DNA of 64,000 nucleotides. Source: Parelaphostrongylus tenuis. Its lineage: Eukaryota > Nematoda > Chromadorea > Rhabditida > Metastrongylidae. The notes under the pieces were generated by a model. That model was not told the origin of the DNA and did not search any database. It was given only the letters and a program-made list of their open reading frames with translations. Below, one piece after another: positions 1-8,585 of this stretch (the first letter of the stretch is position 1; each line of letters opens with the position of its first letter). The translations under genes were made by a program, and so were the position numbers. The stretch covers positions 1 to 64,000 of the forward strand of contig JAHQIW010001530.1 of assembly GCA_019055375.1 (NCBI GenBank). The letters are read 5' to 3'.

Positions 1-140
1 CTCTACGATCCCAAGCAGCTGTGTGACACACTATCCCACATCACCACTGCAAACACTGGCAATCGCTCATCGGTTTGATGAAAGGTTTGCCTCCTTGGAG
101 CTAAGTTTCTTCTGGGGTGGTAACGATTCTTGACACAATT
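1..140 (-). pseudogene. possible decayed importin-alpha armadillo exon
   Basis: On the minus strand this stretch gives short pieces reminiscent of later armadillo repeats of importin-alpha. One starts NCVKNRYHP, which resembles the family's NLCRN-type motif. Further on TDERL and IASVCSG resemble the segment after the fifth armadillo repeat. The pieces lie in different frames and are broken by stops, so no clean exon can be drawn. Its position downstream of the better exon at 651-859 on the same strand fits the same gene. This is inference from partial similarity; it could be chance. Confidence 0.25.
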
Positions 141-650
141 GGTCATGAAAAGGGCTTTTTAATGAAAGTGTCAAATTCACGCAAAGCTTAGATGGTGTTG
201 CCGATGAGTCAACTCATTGCAGTACATCAATCTTAGACACTTTATTTATTCGCCTTCACAAGGCTTCTTAACTGCACGGATCCCAGTACTTCTAGCCACC
301 AATTTGCTTTACTCTTTGCCTTCTGAAATTTCGTAGAATACCGGTTGAGCGCGTCACCTTGCATTCTCGAGGATAGCATAGATGTGGCGCTCCATATGGT
401 GTATGTTGTTTACTGCCGGACGGAGCCTGTTCGAGTGTGGAGTTCGGGCCCCTCGCGGGCTGCGACAGGCAACACAAATACCCGGTCACGGCGCTCGCTA
501 TAGTACATCACAGTTCATTACTGCGATTCTTTTTTGAGTGTTGTGAGACCACAGATCAACGAATGTACATGTGCGTTAACACTAATGTTAAAAACAATAA
601 GCAAATCTAACAATGCCCTGTAATGATTTTAATACATCCGTTGGACTTAC
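141..650. other. intron or decayed region of the importin-alpha locus
   Basis: I see no secure exon here. A 65-codon ORF at 292-489 on minus has no recognisable similarity and lacks a clear splice frame. The region is probably intron downstream of the exon ending at 651. Confidence 0.3.
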
Positions 651-859
651 CGATAATATGATCTCTTAGTTGCGGGGAATCTCCAGCGATATTCGCAACT
701 GCCCATAGTGCCTGCCGGGAAAGAATTGGATTCGGGCTTTGGGTGAGTCGAATCAAAGGCAATGTGGCGCCTGCTTTAACAATGGCAAGTGTTTTGCACG
801 TGGGTACCAGACACGATGTATGTCAATGCCCACGCAGCCCCGAATCGCACCTTGTCATC
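651..859 (-). CDS. importin-alpha exon, second armadillo repeat, frameshifted
   Basis: This exon encodes nuclear-import adaptor sequence. Reading DDKVRFGAAWALTYIVSG, it matches the importin-alpha armadillo signature AAWALTNIASG. It continues with PNPILSRQALWAVANIAG and DSPQLRDHI, where the tryptophan-containing repeat binds nuclear localisation signals. The acceptor is a CAG just before 859 and the donor is GTAAG after 651. The exon starts in phase 0, as the exon at 2448-2629 requires. One surplus A in the AAAA run (plus-strand T run at 792-795) shifts the frame between the two halves. The usual Asn and Ala of the signature are replaced by Tyr and Val, which hints at relaxed constraint. A sequencing error at the homopolymer is the alternative explanation for the frameshift. 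Confidence 0.8.
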
Positions 860-950
860 CTGGAAGACTATATGTCAATATGAGATAAAAAAAGTTGAAA
901 AATCATAGTATTTTCACTGCTTTTTTGCAGTATTATGATGTTACTTATAT

Positions 951-1055
951 AATTAAGAGAATTGAGTGGTGAACAAAAACACGGCCTCAGCCGGGAATCG
1001 AACCCACGTTTCATCCTATACGGGGACGCGTGCTCTATTCCTACACCACTGAGGC
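951..1055 (-). repeat. tSINE-A copy: tRNA-like head (loop GTA) with 3-prime tail
   Basis: Positions 984-1055 fold as a cloverleaf. The acceptor stem GCCTCAG/CTGAGGC is perfect (7 bp), a 4-bp D stem GTGT/GCAC follows, and the anticodon stem CGTCC/GGATG closes a 7-nt loop CCGTATA, which would place GTA at the anticodon. Box B reads GGGTTCGATTCCC. The T stem has a mismatch at its base. The body does not look like a standard nematode tRNA-Tyr. Downstream comes the tail shared with other copies, ending in CACTCAATTC. It lies in an importin-alpha intron. A genuine tRNA gene is less likely than a tRNA-derived element. Confidence 0.65.
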
Positions 1056-1065
1056 AAATTTGCCC

Positions 1066-1700
1066 GACCACTCATTCTTCAACATCTCTATGTTAAATAT
1101 AATTCCAAAAAAAGAATGATTTAAGCTCAAAAATGGGTTGGTACGCCCAGGGTCGTACACCGGTGTTTCGGAGGTTCGTCCTCCTCATCAGTGACCCCCG
1201 CCCCACATTCAGCCCTGCATTGAAGCAAGGAGGGAGGCGTATGTGGTGATGGCACAGTGTACTATGACACTGTACCATCACCACCTCTCAGTCGATAGAT
1301 TTTTGCTGTTAGATCAAAACTATTTCAAAAGATCGACTGTTTTTGAAACCCCCAAAAAAACATTCAATATAATTCCAAAAAAAGGATGATTGGAATCGAA
1401 AAAAGATTTTTTGGAATTATATTGAATGTTTTTTTTGGGGGTTTCAAAAACAGTCGATCTTTTGAATTAATCTCTATGTTAGCTATCAGCCACCAACCTT
1501 CAACAGGTTTGGTCGGATATGCGATAATACGGGAAATAGGAAATACGGACAGGTGAAAATACTATAATTTCGAAGTATTATATATAACAGTGGCTGTCAG
1601 CTTAACGGGATTTACAAAGCGAAATCGCATATACGACCAAACCTGTTGAAGGTTGGTGGCTGATAGCTAACATAGAGATGTTGAAGAATGAGTGGTAGCG
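1066..1700. repeat. inverted-repeat element interrupted by a PAL1 MITE
   Basis: The outer arms are 1066-1094 plus 1472-1525 on the left and 1629-1700 on the right. They pair almost perfectly across about 70 nt, including CCACTCATTCTTCAACATC and the stretch with AGCTATCAGCCACCAACC. The left arm is split by the PAL1 copy at 1095-1471. The 12-nt sequence ATCTCTATGTTA occurs on both sides of that insert, so the insertion came after the inverted repeat formed. The interior, 1526-1628, has no ORF. Confidence 0.75.
1095..1471. mobile_element. PAL1 palindromic MITE copy
   Basis: A non-coding foldback element. It shares with 8586-9186 the block containing CACCGGTGT, CTCCTC and GCCCTGCATTG, followed by AAGGAGGGAGGC. 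A hairpin forms from the AACAGTCGATC-type ends and the AATTCCAAAAAAA cores. It looks truncated on the left compared with the fuller right arm of the 8.6-kb copy. No transposase is encoded, so movement would depend on an autonomous relative not seen here. Confidence 0.75.
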
Positions 1701-1750
1701 CAAAAAGTTGAGAGATATGCGAAACATTCGAACTCAGGCAGGAGCTGAAA

Positions 1751-1855
1751 GACGATAGCAGAGTGGTGGCCCTGATGGTGTCTCACCTCAGAAGTGAGAC
1801 GCGAGTTCAACTTCCGCCTGAGGTCGAATGTTCTACATACCAGTAAACATCATTA
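1751..1855 (+). repeat. tSINE-A copy with 7-bp anticodon stem (loop CTCAGAA)
   Basis: A tRNA-like module. The anticodon arm is a perfect 7-bp stem GTCTCAC/GTGAGAC around loop CTCAGAA, which would place CAG at the anticodon. Box A-like AGCAGAGTGG and a box B-like GAGTTCAACTTCC are present. The whole unit is bracketed by AACATTCGAACTCAGGC near 1722 and GCCTGAGGTCGAATGTT near 1816, an inverted pair with one mismatch in 17. The tail is a poor match to the family tail. Confidence 0.5.
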
Positions 1856-1939
1856 GATACAAAATTGTAACATTAATACCGCCGAGATGAAAAGCCCCTG
1901 TAGAGTTGATTTAAAAATAATTAAGAGCAGTACAGTCGT

Positions 1940-2335
1940 AACAATATTTGGAGCTTTTTCGAGGTCGTTACGTCAAAATCACGCGTACATTTCGGCGGTG
2001 TTGCCAGCTTTATGAGTGGACCACGCCCCACAGTTGACTTTACTTCATAGAAAGAAGGGGAGACTTTACTCACGGTAATGTGCAACACCATTTTTTTTTG
2101 TTCAATATCATGTGCTATCACCATGAATAACGTCTCCCTATCACTGTTTTAAGATAATGTTCAATGTAGGGCGTGGGCCACTGGTGAAGCGGGCGAAACT
2201 GCTGAAATGTACGTATGGCTCTGACCTAACAATCTCGAAAAGGCTGTGAACATTTACACAGGCTATATTGAATTTCTAATCAGAGGTTCAAGAACAATCG
2301 ATGAGATGGATTAAGAACAAACACGAAGGAAAAAC
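1940..2335. mobile_element. PAL2 palindromic MITE copy
   Basis: A foldback element of about 0.4 kb inside an importin-alpha intron. The left arm (TTTTTCGAGGTCGTTACG) and the right arm (CTAACAATCTCGAAAAGG) are complementary with mismatches. So are the GTACATTTC/GAAATGTAC blocks and the central ATCACCATGAATAACGTC. It matches the better-preserved copy at 6436-6855. It has no coding capacity. Confidence 0.65.
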
Positions 2336-2447
2336 AGAAGTACGACAAGGATGAAGTGCAGTATCCATAAAAGCTGGAAAGAAACGCTTACTACCAGAAG
2401 TCAATATAACAATAAAAATATTAATGAAGTAGTAGGAAAAATTCTAC

Positions 2448-2629
2448 CTCAACGCTGAGAGCCTGAACCAGGACACCCATTAATCCCGACTTGATCACTT
2501 CAGCGATAGGCGGATTCCTCGAACGCGAGAGTCTGCGTCGGAGAGCCTCAAAGTAGGTGCGCGCCTGTTTGATGGTGAGATTGTTGTTAAGAACGTTAAC
2601 GGTCTCTTCGTTTGCAGGCCAATTGGCAT
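2448..2629 (-). CDS. importin-alpha exon, first armadillo repeat
   Basis: The translation includes NNNLTIKQARTYFEALRRR, then SRSRNPPIAEVIKSGL and VLVQALSVE. This corresponds to the importin-alpha region in which QAxRKLLSxExNPPIDxxIxxGLxPxLVxFL precedes the major NLS-binding repeats. The acceptor is TTCAG before 2629 and the donor GTAGAA after 2448. The exon starts in phase 1, so one base from the upstream exon (A at 4273) completes an Asn codon, and it ends in phase 0 at a GAG codon. Both phases match the neighbouring exons. No internal stop is present. It is somewhat divergent from canonical importins, fitting a fast-evolving, possibly germline-type paralogue; that last point is inference. 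Confidence 0.85.
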
Positions 2630-2767
2630 CTGAATCACACAAAAAAAGACTTTCCACGAAGAACAAACATATTCAGTTGATGTCAACTTAGCAGAACATT
2701 TGAAATACTGCTTCGTATATGAAAAAAATATGACCTTAGAGTTAGTGTGTCGTTGCATAAGCTTTGG

Positions 2768-2890
2768 CTTCAGAGCAATAAATACCAGACTTATTAACTA
2801 GAATTAATTTAGACTGCATGATTTTGGTATCGTTCAATTGCGCATATTCTTGCAAATGTTTTGGCGAACGATTTGCCTATACCCAATAAT
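2768..2890 (+). repeat. REP7 dispersed repeat, left piece
   Basis: GCAATAAATACCA and GGTATCGTTCAATTGCGC recur at 12290-12520 and 17855-17945. The match to the 12.3-kb copy stops near 2890 and resumes at about 3478. The intervening 0.6 kb, with a tRNA-like unit and an inverted repeat, is therefore probably a later insertion. Confidence 0.5.
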
Positions 2891-2986
2891 GTGGAGTGTT
2901 TTGCAAAAACATTTGTGTCAGCCGGGATTCGAACTCAGATCTCAGTCTTTCCGGAAGCGTATGCTAACCGTTGCACCATCGTCGAT
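2882..2986 (-). repeat. tSINE-A copy in an importin-alpha intron
   Basis: The minus strand carries a D-arm and box A-like block GGTGCAACGGTTAGCATACGC, then box B GAGTTCGAATCCCGG. After these comes a tail with CACTCCACATTATTGGG, the family's 3-prime signature. The 5-prime acceptor strand no longer pairs fully with the 3-prime GGCTGAC. It is degenerate as a tRNA but clearly related to the other tSINE-A copies. Confidence 0.55.
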
Positions 2987-2998
2987 CGTTTTGCACAA

Positions 2999-3215
2999 TT
3001 CTCTTTTTACGCTACAATGCGTTGTTTGTCAACAGCCAACAGTCTGCTGTTATAAGATCAAAACACCGCAAGAAGCAGTCAAATAAACGAATTACGATTG
3101 ATTATCGATACCTAATATCTGTCAGCAAAAGTGGGTTCAATGCCCATAGCGGCTGCCTCCACACCGTAGACGGTTGGCTGTTGACGTATAACGCATTGTA
3201 GCGTAAAAAGAGTGC
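2999..3215. repeat. inverted repeat, about 40-nt arms
   Basis: CTCTTTTTACGCTACAATGC near 3000 is complementary to GCATTGTAGCGTAAAAAGAG near 3192. The pairing continues through TCAACAGCCAAC/GTTGGCTGTTGA. A direct repeat around CACCGCAAGAAGCAGTCAAA (3065 and 3229) overlaps it. Probably a small foldback element. Confidence 0.6.
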
Positions 3216-3477
3216 TCTGTGAGATCATATCACCGCAAGAGGCAGTCAAATAAACAGATTACAACTTTCCTACTGTTTCTTCAAAGTGGACCTCTCGTGG
3301 GAACAAATTCGCTCGCTACTCATGAACTAATGTGTGGCAAGGGAAATGCTAGTAAAGCGACGCGCAAGATTTCTGGAATTCCTATGAGCGGCTCAAGCAC
3401 GACTGATCCTTCAGACTCTTCTCCTCAACTTTGAACTTCGCCACCCAGTTCCTAGTCATCCTTTCCGTATCATCGTC

Positions 3478-3605
3478 CCAAGCTCCATTAATCTTGCGCG
3501 CCGCTCCACTAGCATTTTCCCCCTACGGGCCACTCGTTCGTGAGCAACAAGCAAATTTGCTCCAACAACAGCTTTGTTTTGGAGCAAGCATATGTAAGTT
3601 TTATA
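3478..3605 (+). repeat. REP7 dispersed repeat, right piece
   Basis: AGCTCCATTAATCTTGCGCG and CACTAGCATTTTCCCCTAC match 12407-12455 closely, followed by a shared GCAAATTTGCTCC-type block. It completes the REP7 copy begun at 2768. The stretch 3606-3985 holds nothing I can identify. Confidence 0.5.
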
Positions 3606-3985
3606 CAAACAATGCTTGCAAGAGAATGCGCAATTGACCGACACCAAAATCACACAATTTAATTACTTCTGACTATAAATATGGTGTTTATTGCTTCAGC
3701 GCCCAAACTCTTGGAACGAAATAATAAGCTAAGCAAGGAGTTTGGTCGAATAAAAACACAGATCACCAAAGCACAACAACTAGAAAAAGAAAAGATTTCT
3801 CCAAAATCAGCAGTACACTAAGCGGCAGTGACTAATTTGTACAGAAAATTTCAGCTTTTCTAACCATGAACTCACTTGGATCGACAATCTGACATATTTT
3901 GCAAAAATAAAAATGGATAAAACTCTCGACATTGATGAATCCCTGAGCGATGTACCATGCATATACCTACATCTAGCATGGGCGA

Positions 3986-4203
3986 AGGAAAATGAATGCA
4001 TATCTGCTCTATAATAACGACTCGCGGTGGCCTGTCGATGAATTGAATCATTGATGCTATCCTTTAGAACAATAATAGCACGCCTAATTCGAATTCGCCG
4101 AAACCGCGGGTACTGAAGGCATAGTGAGCTTTGGACGTGGGATCGAACCATTGTCTACGCGTCTGTCACAGAGCACCTCGAGTCGCTGCGCCATGCGCGG
4201 TCG
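3986..4203 (-). repeat. tSINE-B copy (tRNA-headed SINE)
   Basis: The minus-strand 5-prime end has box A-like TGGCGCAGCGA, then GAGGTGCTCTG, then box B GGTTCGATCCC. This is the arrangement of an internal RNA polymerase III promoter. The body follows with CGGCGAATT, a GATAGCA block and ACCGCGAGTCGTTAT, ending near ATATGCATTCATT. Order and content match copies at 36.7, 37.2, 45.4 and 46.3 kb. It sits in the intron immediately 3-prime of the importin-beta-binding exon. Confidence 0.7.
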
Positions 4204-4272
4204 ATATAACATAACTTGAAGTTTCATGTACCTCCTATGTAATGCTGCAATCAAGACACAAACAAAACCGAC

Positions 4273-4414
4273 TTGGCAGTTCGATGTCTTCGATGTCTGA
4301 CAGTTCGCCGTCCTCGTTCTCGTCGTTCAGCTGCTTTCGTCGCTTCATCAACAACTCTGCACCCTTCTGTTTGCGGATTTCCACAGTGGTCTCGTTACGA
4401 CGACGACGCATGTC
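4273..4414 (-). CDS. importin-alpha exon, importin-beta-binding (IBB) domain
   Basis: Reading DMRRRRNETTVEIRKQKGAE, then LLMKRRKQLN, this is the basic IBB helix that docks importin-alpha to importin-beta and also acts as an autoinhibitory NLS mimic. The family pattern is RRRRxExxVELRKAKKDxxLLKRR. An acidic tail (DENEDGELSDIEDIELP) follows, as in many importins. The acceptor TTAG lies just before 4414 and the donor GTCGGT after 4273. It starts in phase 0 after exon 4494-4589 and ends one base into an Asn codon finished at 2629. This is the strongest evidence for the gene's identity. Confidence 0.92.
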
Positions 4415-4493
4415 CTAAGAGAAATCACTTTCATTTTCTTTTCAAAAAACAAAACAAATTACCTCTTGGATGCTCGAACAACGACCAACTCAC

Positions 4494-4589
4494 CTCGTGT
4501 TTCGCGTTATTCTTGTACAATTTCAGATGAGCCTCTTCGGTTGTATCGAGTTTCGGCACGTTGTCGTCATGTGACGGACGTAAAGCCAT
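4494..4589 (-). CDS. importin-alpha first coding exon (start codon to IBB)
   Basis: The start codon is at 4589-4587, giving MALRPSHDDNVPKLDTTEEA and then HLKLYKNNAKHE: exactly 32 codons before a strong GTGAGT donor. HLKLYKNNAKHE followed by DMRRRR corresponds to RLKxFKNKGKDxxELRRRR of other importin-alphas, so this start gives a full-length IBB domain. Five bases upstream of the ATG lies a pyrimidine-rich CAG acceptor, which could be a spliced-leader site or an ordinary intron acceptor. Confidence 0.88.
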
Positions 4590-4594
4590 TTTCC

Positions 4595-4613
4595 CTGCGA
4601 AGATAGGGAAAAA
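4595..4613 (-). promoter_or_regulatory. probable trans-splice acceptor of importin-alpha
   Basis: On the minus strand a pyrimidine run (TTTTTCCCTATCTTCGCAG) ends in CAG five nucleotides before the start codon. Nematode SL1 acceptors lie this close to the initiator. An intron acceptor for an upstream 5-prime-UTR exon would look the same. Confidence 0.5.
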
Positions 4614-4661
4614 GCGTTTCAATGGTCGACTCTAGTGGAGAGTTGAGGTTCTATCAATTTT

Positions 4662-4780
4662 CTAAGCTTAAGCTTAAGCGCAAGCCTAAGCCTAAGCCTA
4701 GGCCTAAGCCCAAACCTAAGTTCAGGCCTAAGTCTAGGCCCAAGCCTAAGCCGAAGTTTAAGCCTAAGGCTAACCTAAGA
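4662..4780 (+). repeat. interstitial telomere-like array (TTAGGC type, degenerate)
   Basis: About 120 nt of six-base units of the form AAGCCT/AAGCTT/AGGCCT, with clear runs such as GCCTAAGCCTAAGCCTAGG. GCCTAA is the complement of TTAGGC, the nematode telomere repeat. Units are about half perfect and half with single substitutions. Because the unit is six bases, both strands read open, as Lys-Pro repeats on plus and Leu-Gly repeats on minus. These are artefacts of the repeat, not proteins. It lies about 70 bp upstream of the importin-alpha first exon. Confidence 0.85.
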
Positions 4781-4947
4781 GTGCTGTCGCAATTTCTTGC
4801 TGAAATTAAGCAATTTAGAAAGACTTCAAAAAGTGATGGGACCTCACTCTCCACAAGGGCCCAATGCTTTATATGTGCGTCGACCATAACGCGAAACGAG
4901 AACGAAAAACGATTTAACACCGAGAAATTGACAACAATGACAGCATA

Positions 4948-5044
4948 TACAAAAACGTTGAGTAATGCAAAACTTTGAACGTCGCCGGGACTCGAACCAG
5001 GGCCTTACGCTTCGAGAAAGCGTGGGCTAACCACCGACGCCGGT
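4948..5044 (-). repeat. tSINE-A copy (loop CTC, Glu-like head)
   Basis: The minus strand gives GGTGGTTAGCCCACGC (D arm), a perfect anticodon stem ACGCT/AGCGT around loop TTCTCGA, and box B CTGGTTCGAGTCCCGG. The CTC loop and the GGTTAGC block resemble tRNA-Glu. The tail carries TACTCAACGTTTTTG, whose T-run would serve as a polymerase III terminator. The acceptor stem is not convincing. Confidence 0.6.
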
Positions 5045-6435
5045 CAATACTCTTGGATTATAGGTATGACATCTTAACACGGCCAGAAAAACGATAACGT
5101 AAAAAGAATTCTTGTGGATAACATCAATGAGTGAGAACATTGGTTTTTAATCATAGCTCGGAGCCAGATGAACCACGACGAACACGACCACTTTCGAAAA
5201 TCTCCGCCGCAAAAATAAGCCCGCTACCGGCCGAGTCTCCCTCCCCGGTGCGCGGAGCGGGAGGAACGTTCCCAAAGGGCGCCAAAGGGCATCGATTACT
5301 AGCTCCGGAGGGTGTTCGTGGGTTTGTCCACCCACGCATTCGCAGTCCAAGAAAAAAACCACGGACATCAGTATGAAAGCTCAACTTCCACACATCGATG
5401 GCTCACAGGTCGAGATGAGATATTGGTGTTTCGACGGCAGAGTCAACACAAACTGAACTCGTGGAATCAAAAAAGGTAGAAAAAAACGGAACGCGGCAGA
5501 GTGGAAACCACTGCAGGCAAGGACTAAAGGAGGAAGGAACGTTGTGGTGTTAGGGGACAAATATCACTCGCCAGTTATTAGGGAGAAATCGAGCTTTGAA
5601 CGTCCTGTTGCTCTCCTGCGGGATTAAGGAGAGGTTAAGAAGGATTTGAGCGGGACAGGGGAGGGGGTTTATTCACTGTCCTCAGCCTGCTATAAAACGT
5701 CTAACGTAAGCAAAAGACAAGGGAAAATCGAGGCACCAACAAGGACCCGCCATCGACAGCGAAATGATGCGGTTCGGCTCATGTCAGGATGATTTGAATC
5801 ACGCATTTTCGCGCGCACGAGACGGTTGGCAATAGAGCACACAAAACACTTCGAGCTGTAATGCAGATGAAAACGCTTATTTTTGTGCTTTCTGCTTAGT
5901 TCTGGTAAAATGCGATTCACCTTGAGTAAGGTAAGATTGGATTCGAATCTCAGTAACCTCAAATAGTAATAGGCGGTGGTTCAGCGTAGTAATTAGCGAT
6001 GCGTCGTATCGCGATGTAAAAAACGAGGAGCAAGGCGCTGACGAGATCCTGTTCTTAATATTCTCTTGCAGTCAGTTGACTAAACACCTAAGGAAGCCTT
6101 AGCTCGGCCACCACCGGTGCTGCGGGGAGAATTGTCTCGACCAGAATTCCACGACATTTATTGAGCAGACGAAGTCCTTGAGTCAGTTGTAGCTGCACGT
6201 GAACTGCTTCACGATCTTCAAGACGGATGGGCAGGAAACGAGACGAATACGAGAAGTGTCGCGACCCACACATTAGAATGTCATGGTGGGCCCTATAGAG
6301 TAAATCTGTTATAAGGTAGTTAATATATTAATAAGCAGATAATAAGTATGAATACACGGCAGTAACGGTACTCCTGCTTGAATTGAACACTTCATTAGTA
6401 TTAGAGTTCAGACATTCATGACCGTGTGAGAATGT
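5045..6435. other. intergenic stretch, one small unassigned ORF
   Basis: A GC-rich patch lies at about 5190-5350. On minus, 6088-6273 reads as a 61-codon ORF with EDREAVHVQLQLTQGLRLLN and ending LPAAPVVAELRLP before a stop. It has a coding-like composition and could be a terminal exon, but I do not recognise the family and see no clear acceptor. Nothing else in the interval can be supported. Confidence 0.3.
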
Positions 6436-6855
6436 CTAGAGCATTTTCGAGGTTGGCCTATCAGAGCCATAAGTACGTTTCGGAGATGTCACCTGCTTCA
6501 TCAGTGACCCGCGTCCCATACTGAATCCTAGTTCATAGCAGGGATGAAAAGATGTTATTCATGGCGATAACACGTGATGTTGTCGATGAGATGGATTTGT
6601 ACATCATCACTACCAGCCCATGGGCTGAAAAAATGGTGATCACACATAATCACGTGCTATCACCATAAACAATGTCTCCCCATCCATACTTGACCTAGGG
6701 TTCAGTGAGGGGCGTGAGCCACTGCTGAAGCCGGCGGTACCGCCGAAACGCGTGTATGACTCTGATGTATCAACCTCGAAAAAGATCCAATGATTCTCAC
6801 AGACTATATTGGATTTCTAGAGAGAGATTTAAGAACAGCCGCTGATATGTATTTT
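6436..6855. mobile_element. PAL2 palindromic MITE copy
   Basis: The left arm has TTTTCGAGGTTGGCCTATCA, a GTACGTTTCGGAGATGTCAC block and CATCAGTGACC. The right arm carries their complements, including GTATGACTCTGATGTATCA and CAACCTCGAAAAAG. The centre holds ATCACCATAAACAATGTC, shared with the copy at 1940. There is no ORF with homology. Confidence 0.7.
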
Positions 6856-7539
6856 TACATGCTTACTAATCTGTTGTTCGCCGTCTGTACAGCGCAGAAA
6901 TTCGCGTAGATATTACGTGATTTTTGATCAAATCTTCGTAGACAACCCTCATAATGAGAATATGCAGCACTTCTCATCGTCATAGGATTTGAGAAAAATA
7001 GCATAACATCTAATCGACGATCACAAAAGCCTTTCAACAAAATCTCAAGACATCGCACATAACAAATATGAATAGACAAAGCAGAGCTCTAGAAGAAAAC
7101 TCATTTGTGTAGATCCGATGACAAACCCTGCTGCAGACATTTGGCATCGGAAAATTCAATGATCATACAGCTGTGAACCCCGGCTACCGAAAAAGAAATC
7201 CATTCATCGAATGTCAAATGCCTTCCCTGTTATGTCGGAGAGGAAAAATCTACATGAATGAAGTGACACGGTCTTCAGTGTGCTGACCTAAATAATTCCA
7301 CTTTGTATATCTTCCGATCCGACGAAGGGGGAGGGGGAAGAGCAAGTCGTTAGTGATGGAGGTTACCAGGAAGTAAGGTGATGACTCGACCTTCTCTCTC
7401 AACACTATTTTTCAGTCATAAACGAACGCCTTGGCAGGAATTCCTTAAAGATTTCATTATATATTCTTTAAAGATTTCCTTAAAGATTCTATTATATTTA
7501 TTATATATTGAATATATTAGCCAAGAGCAACCGAGTCTA
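6856..7539. other. no gene seen; short AT-rich tandem block
   Basis: Repeated ATTCCTTAAAGATTT/CTTTAAAGATTTCC units occupy about 7438-7510. The rest contains nothing I can identify. Confidence 0.3.
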
Positions 7540-7765
7540 CAACACTTTGTGTTCGGTGAGAATTTCACTGGACATAGAGTGTAAAACGTTCGTCGTCGCT
7601 AACTCTTAGTGTGGGGACTGGAGCACCCACAGAGATTAGCAAAAGACGATAAAGGGTAACTGCTCGACTGACGTGAACGCAAGATCGAAACACGTGTATC
7701 GGGCTCTATAAGTCAGCCCTCCTTGATAGACCGCTGACATGCGTGGCTCAAATAATGATTATCAG
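7540..7765. mobile_element. TIR3 element, partial copy
   Basis: It contains CACTGGACATAGAGTG, TAACTCTTAGTGTGGGGAC, GAGCACCCACAGAGATTAG, CGAAACACGTGTATCGGGC and GACATGCGTGGCTCAAATAA, in the same order as 22530-22735. The terminal TTTCGAGTGTTTTCTTAAG is missing, so this is an internal or truncated copy. Confidence 0.65.
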
Positions 7766-8585
7766 GCATATCCCAAGAAGATTTGTTCACCCAGCATCAT
7801 ACGTCATTCATCAAGAAGACGAAATTTTCAAGTAGCAGTCGAAGCAGCACGCGAAATGGTCGAAGATTTTATGGAAATTACATGCGAGAAAATTAATCGA
7901 ATACTAGGACTGCTGAGATGCCCACTAAGAAGTAATATCTTCCACGAAAAGGTGTGTATCGCCGTGGAAATGACGCCATTAATCAGGAGAACGTTGGATT
8001 TTGACGCTGCTACGTACTCACCAAAACTTAATTCTTCAGGGACCAGCGCACTGGTAGCAGAGTTGCCAAAAAACACTTCATTCTTTCCAAAATGAAGGTA
8101 GAAGCGATTCAACCAAAATCCAACGTGTTTCTACGGTGACAGTCCTTAAATAGCACCAGAACACAAATGGGAAAGGTTCAGACTGTCGATGATGACGGTT
8201 GTTGGAAAAGAATCAAACTGAAAACAGGTAATGTAAAAAAGCTATTATAATACAGATACAACAGTGGTAGATATGTCGTTCAATTGATAGCAAGGCATGG
8301 TTTGACTCTTGACATAGCCTGCAAATCCTTCTATTTTCTGAAGTCAGGAACTTCGTACCAACTTGTGTGGTAATTTTCATCCAGTAAACAAAGGCTGATG
8401 ATTGCTTGTGTTGAAGAGGCAAGAATGCTGTAGCAAGGTTGATCAGGAATTCGAAGAGCATTTAGAGAAAATAGAAATGCAAGAAACAAAAATTCACAAG
8501 CAACAACCGAGTCTTCATTTAAATCGGAGACCTTTATAAATAATGGATAATAGCGAACGAATTGAATAAAAGAACCGATCGGGAA
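7766..8585. other. unannotated; overlapping unassigned ORFs
   Basis: Both strands are open for about 95-118 codons around 7739-8112, and neither translation is recognisable. The plus-strand ORF begins inside the TIR3 fragment, which argues against it being a gene. No further signals were seen. Confidence 0.25.

Noticed and set aside
984..1055. Functional tRNA-Tyr(GTA) gene
   Set aside because: The body is unlike standard tRNA-Tyr and has a T-stem mismatch. The unit carries the tail of a repeat family, so a tRNA-derived element fits better.
4622..4978. 118-codon plus ORF rich in Lys-Pro, and the mirror minus ORF rich in Leu-Gly
   Set aside because: Both are products of the six-base telomere-like array, which leaves every frame open as a dipeptide repeat.
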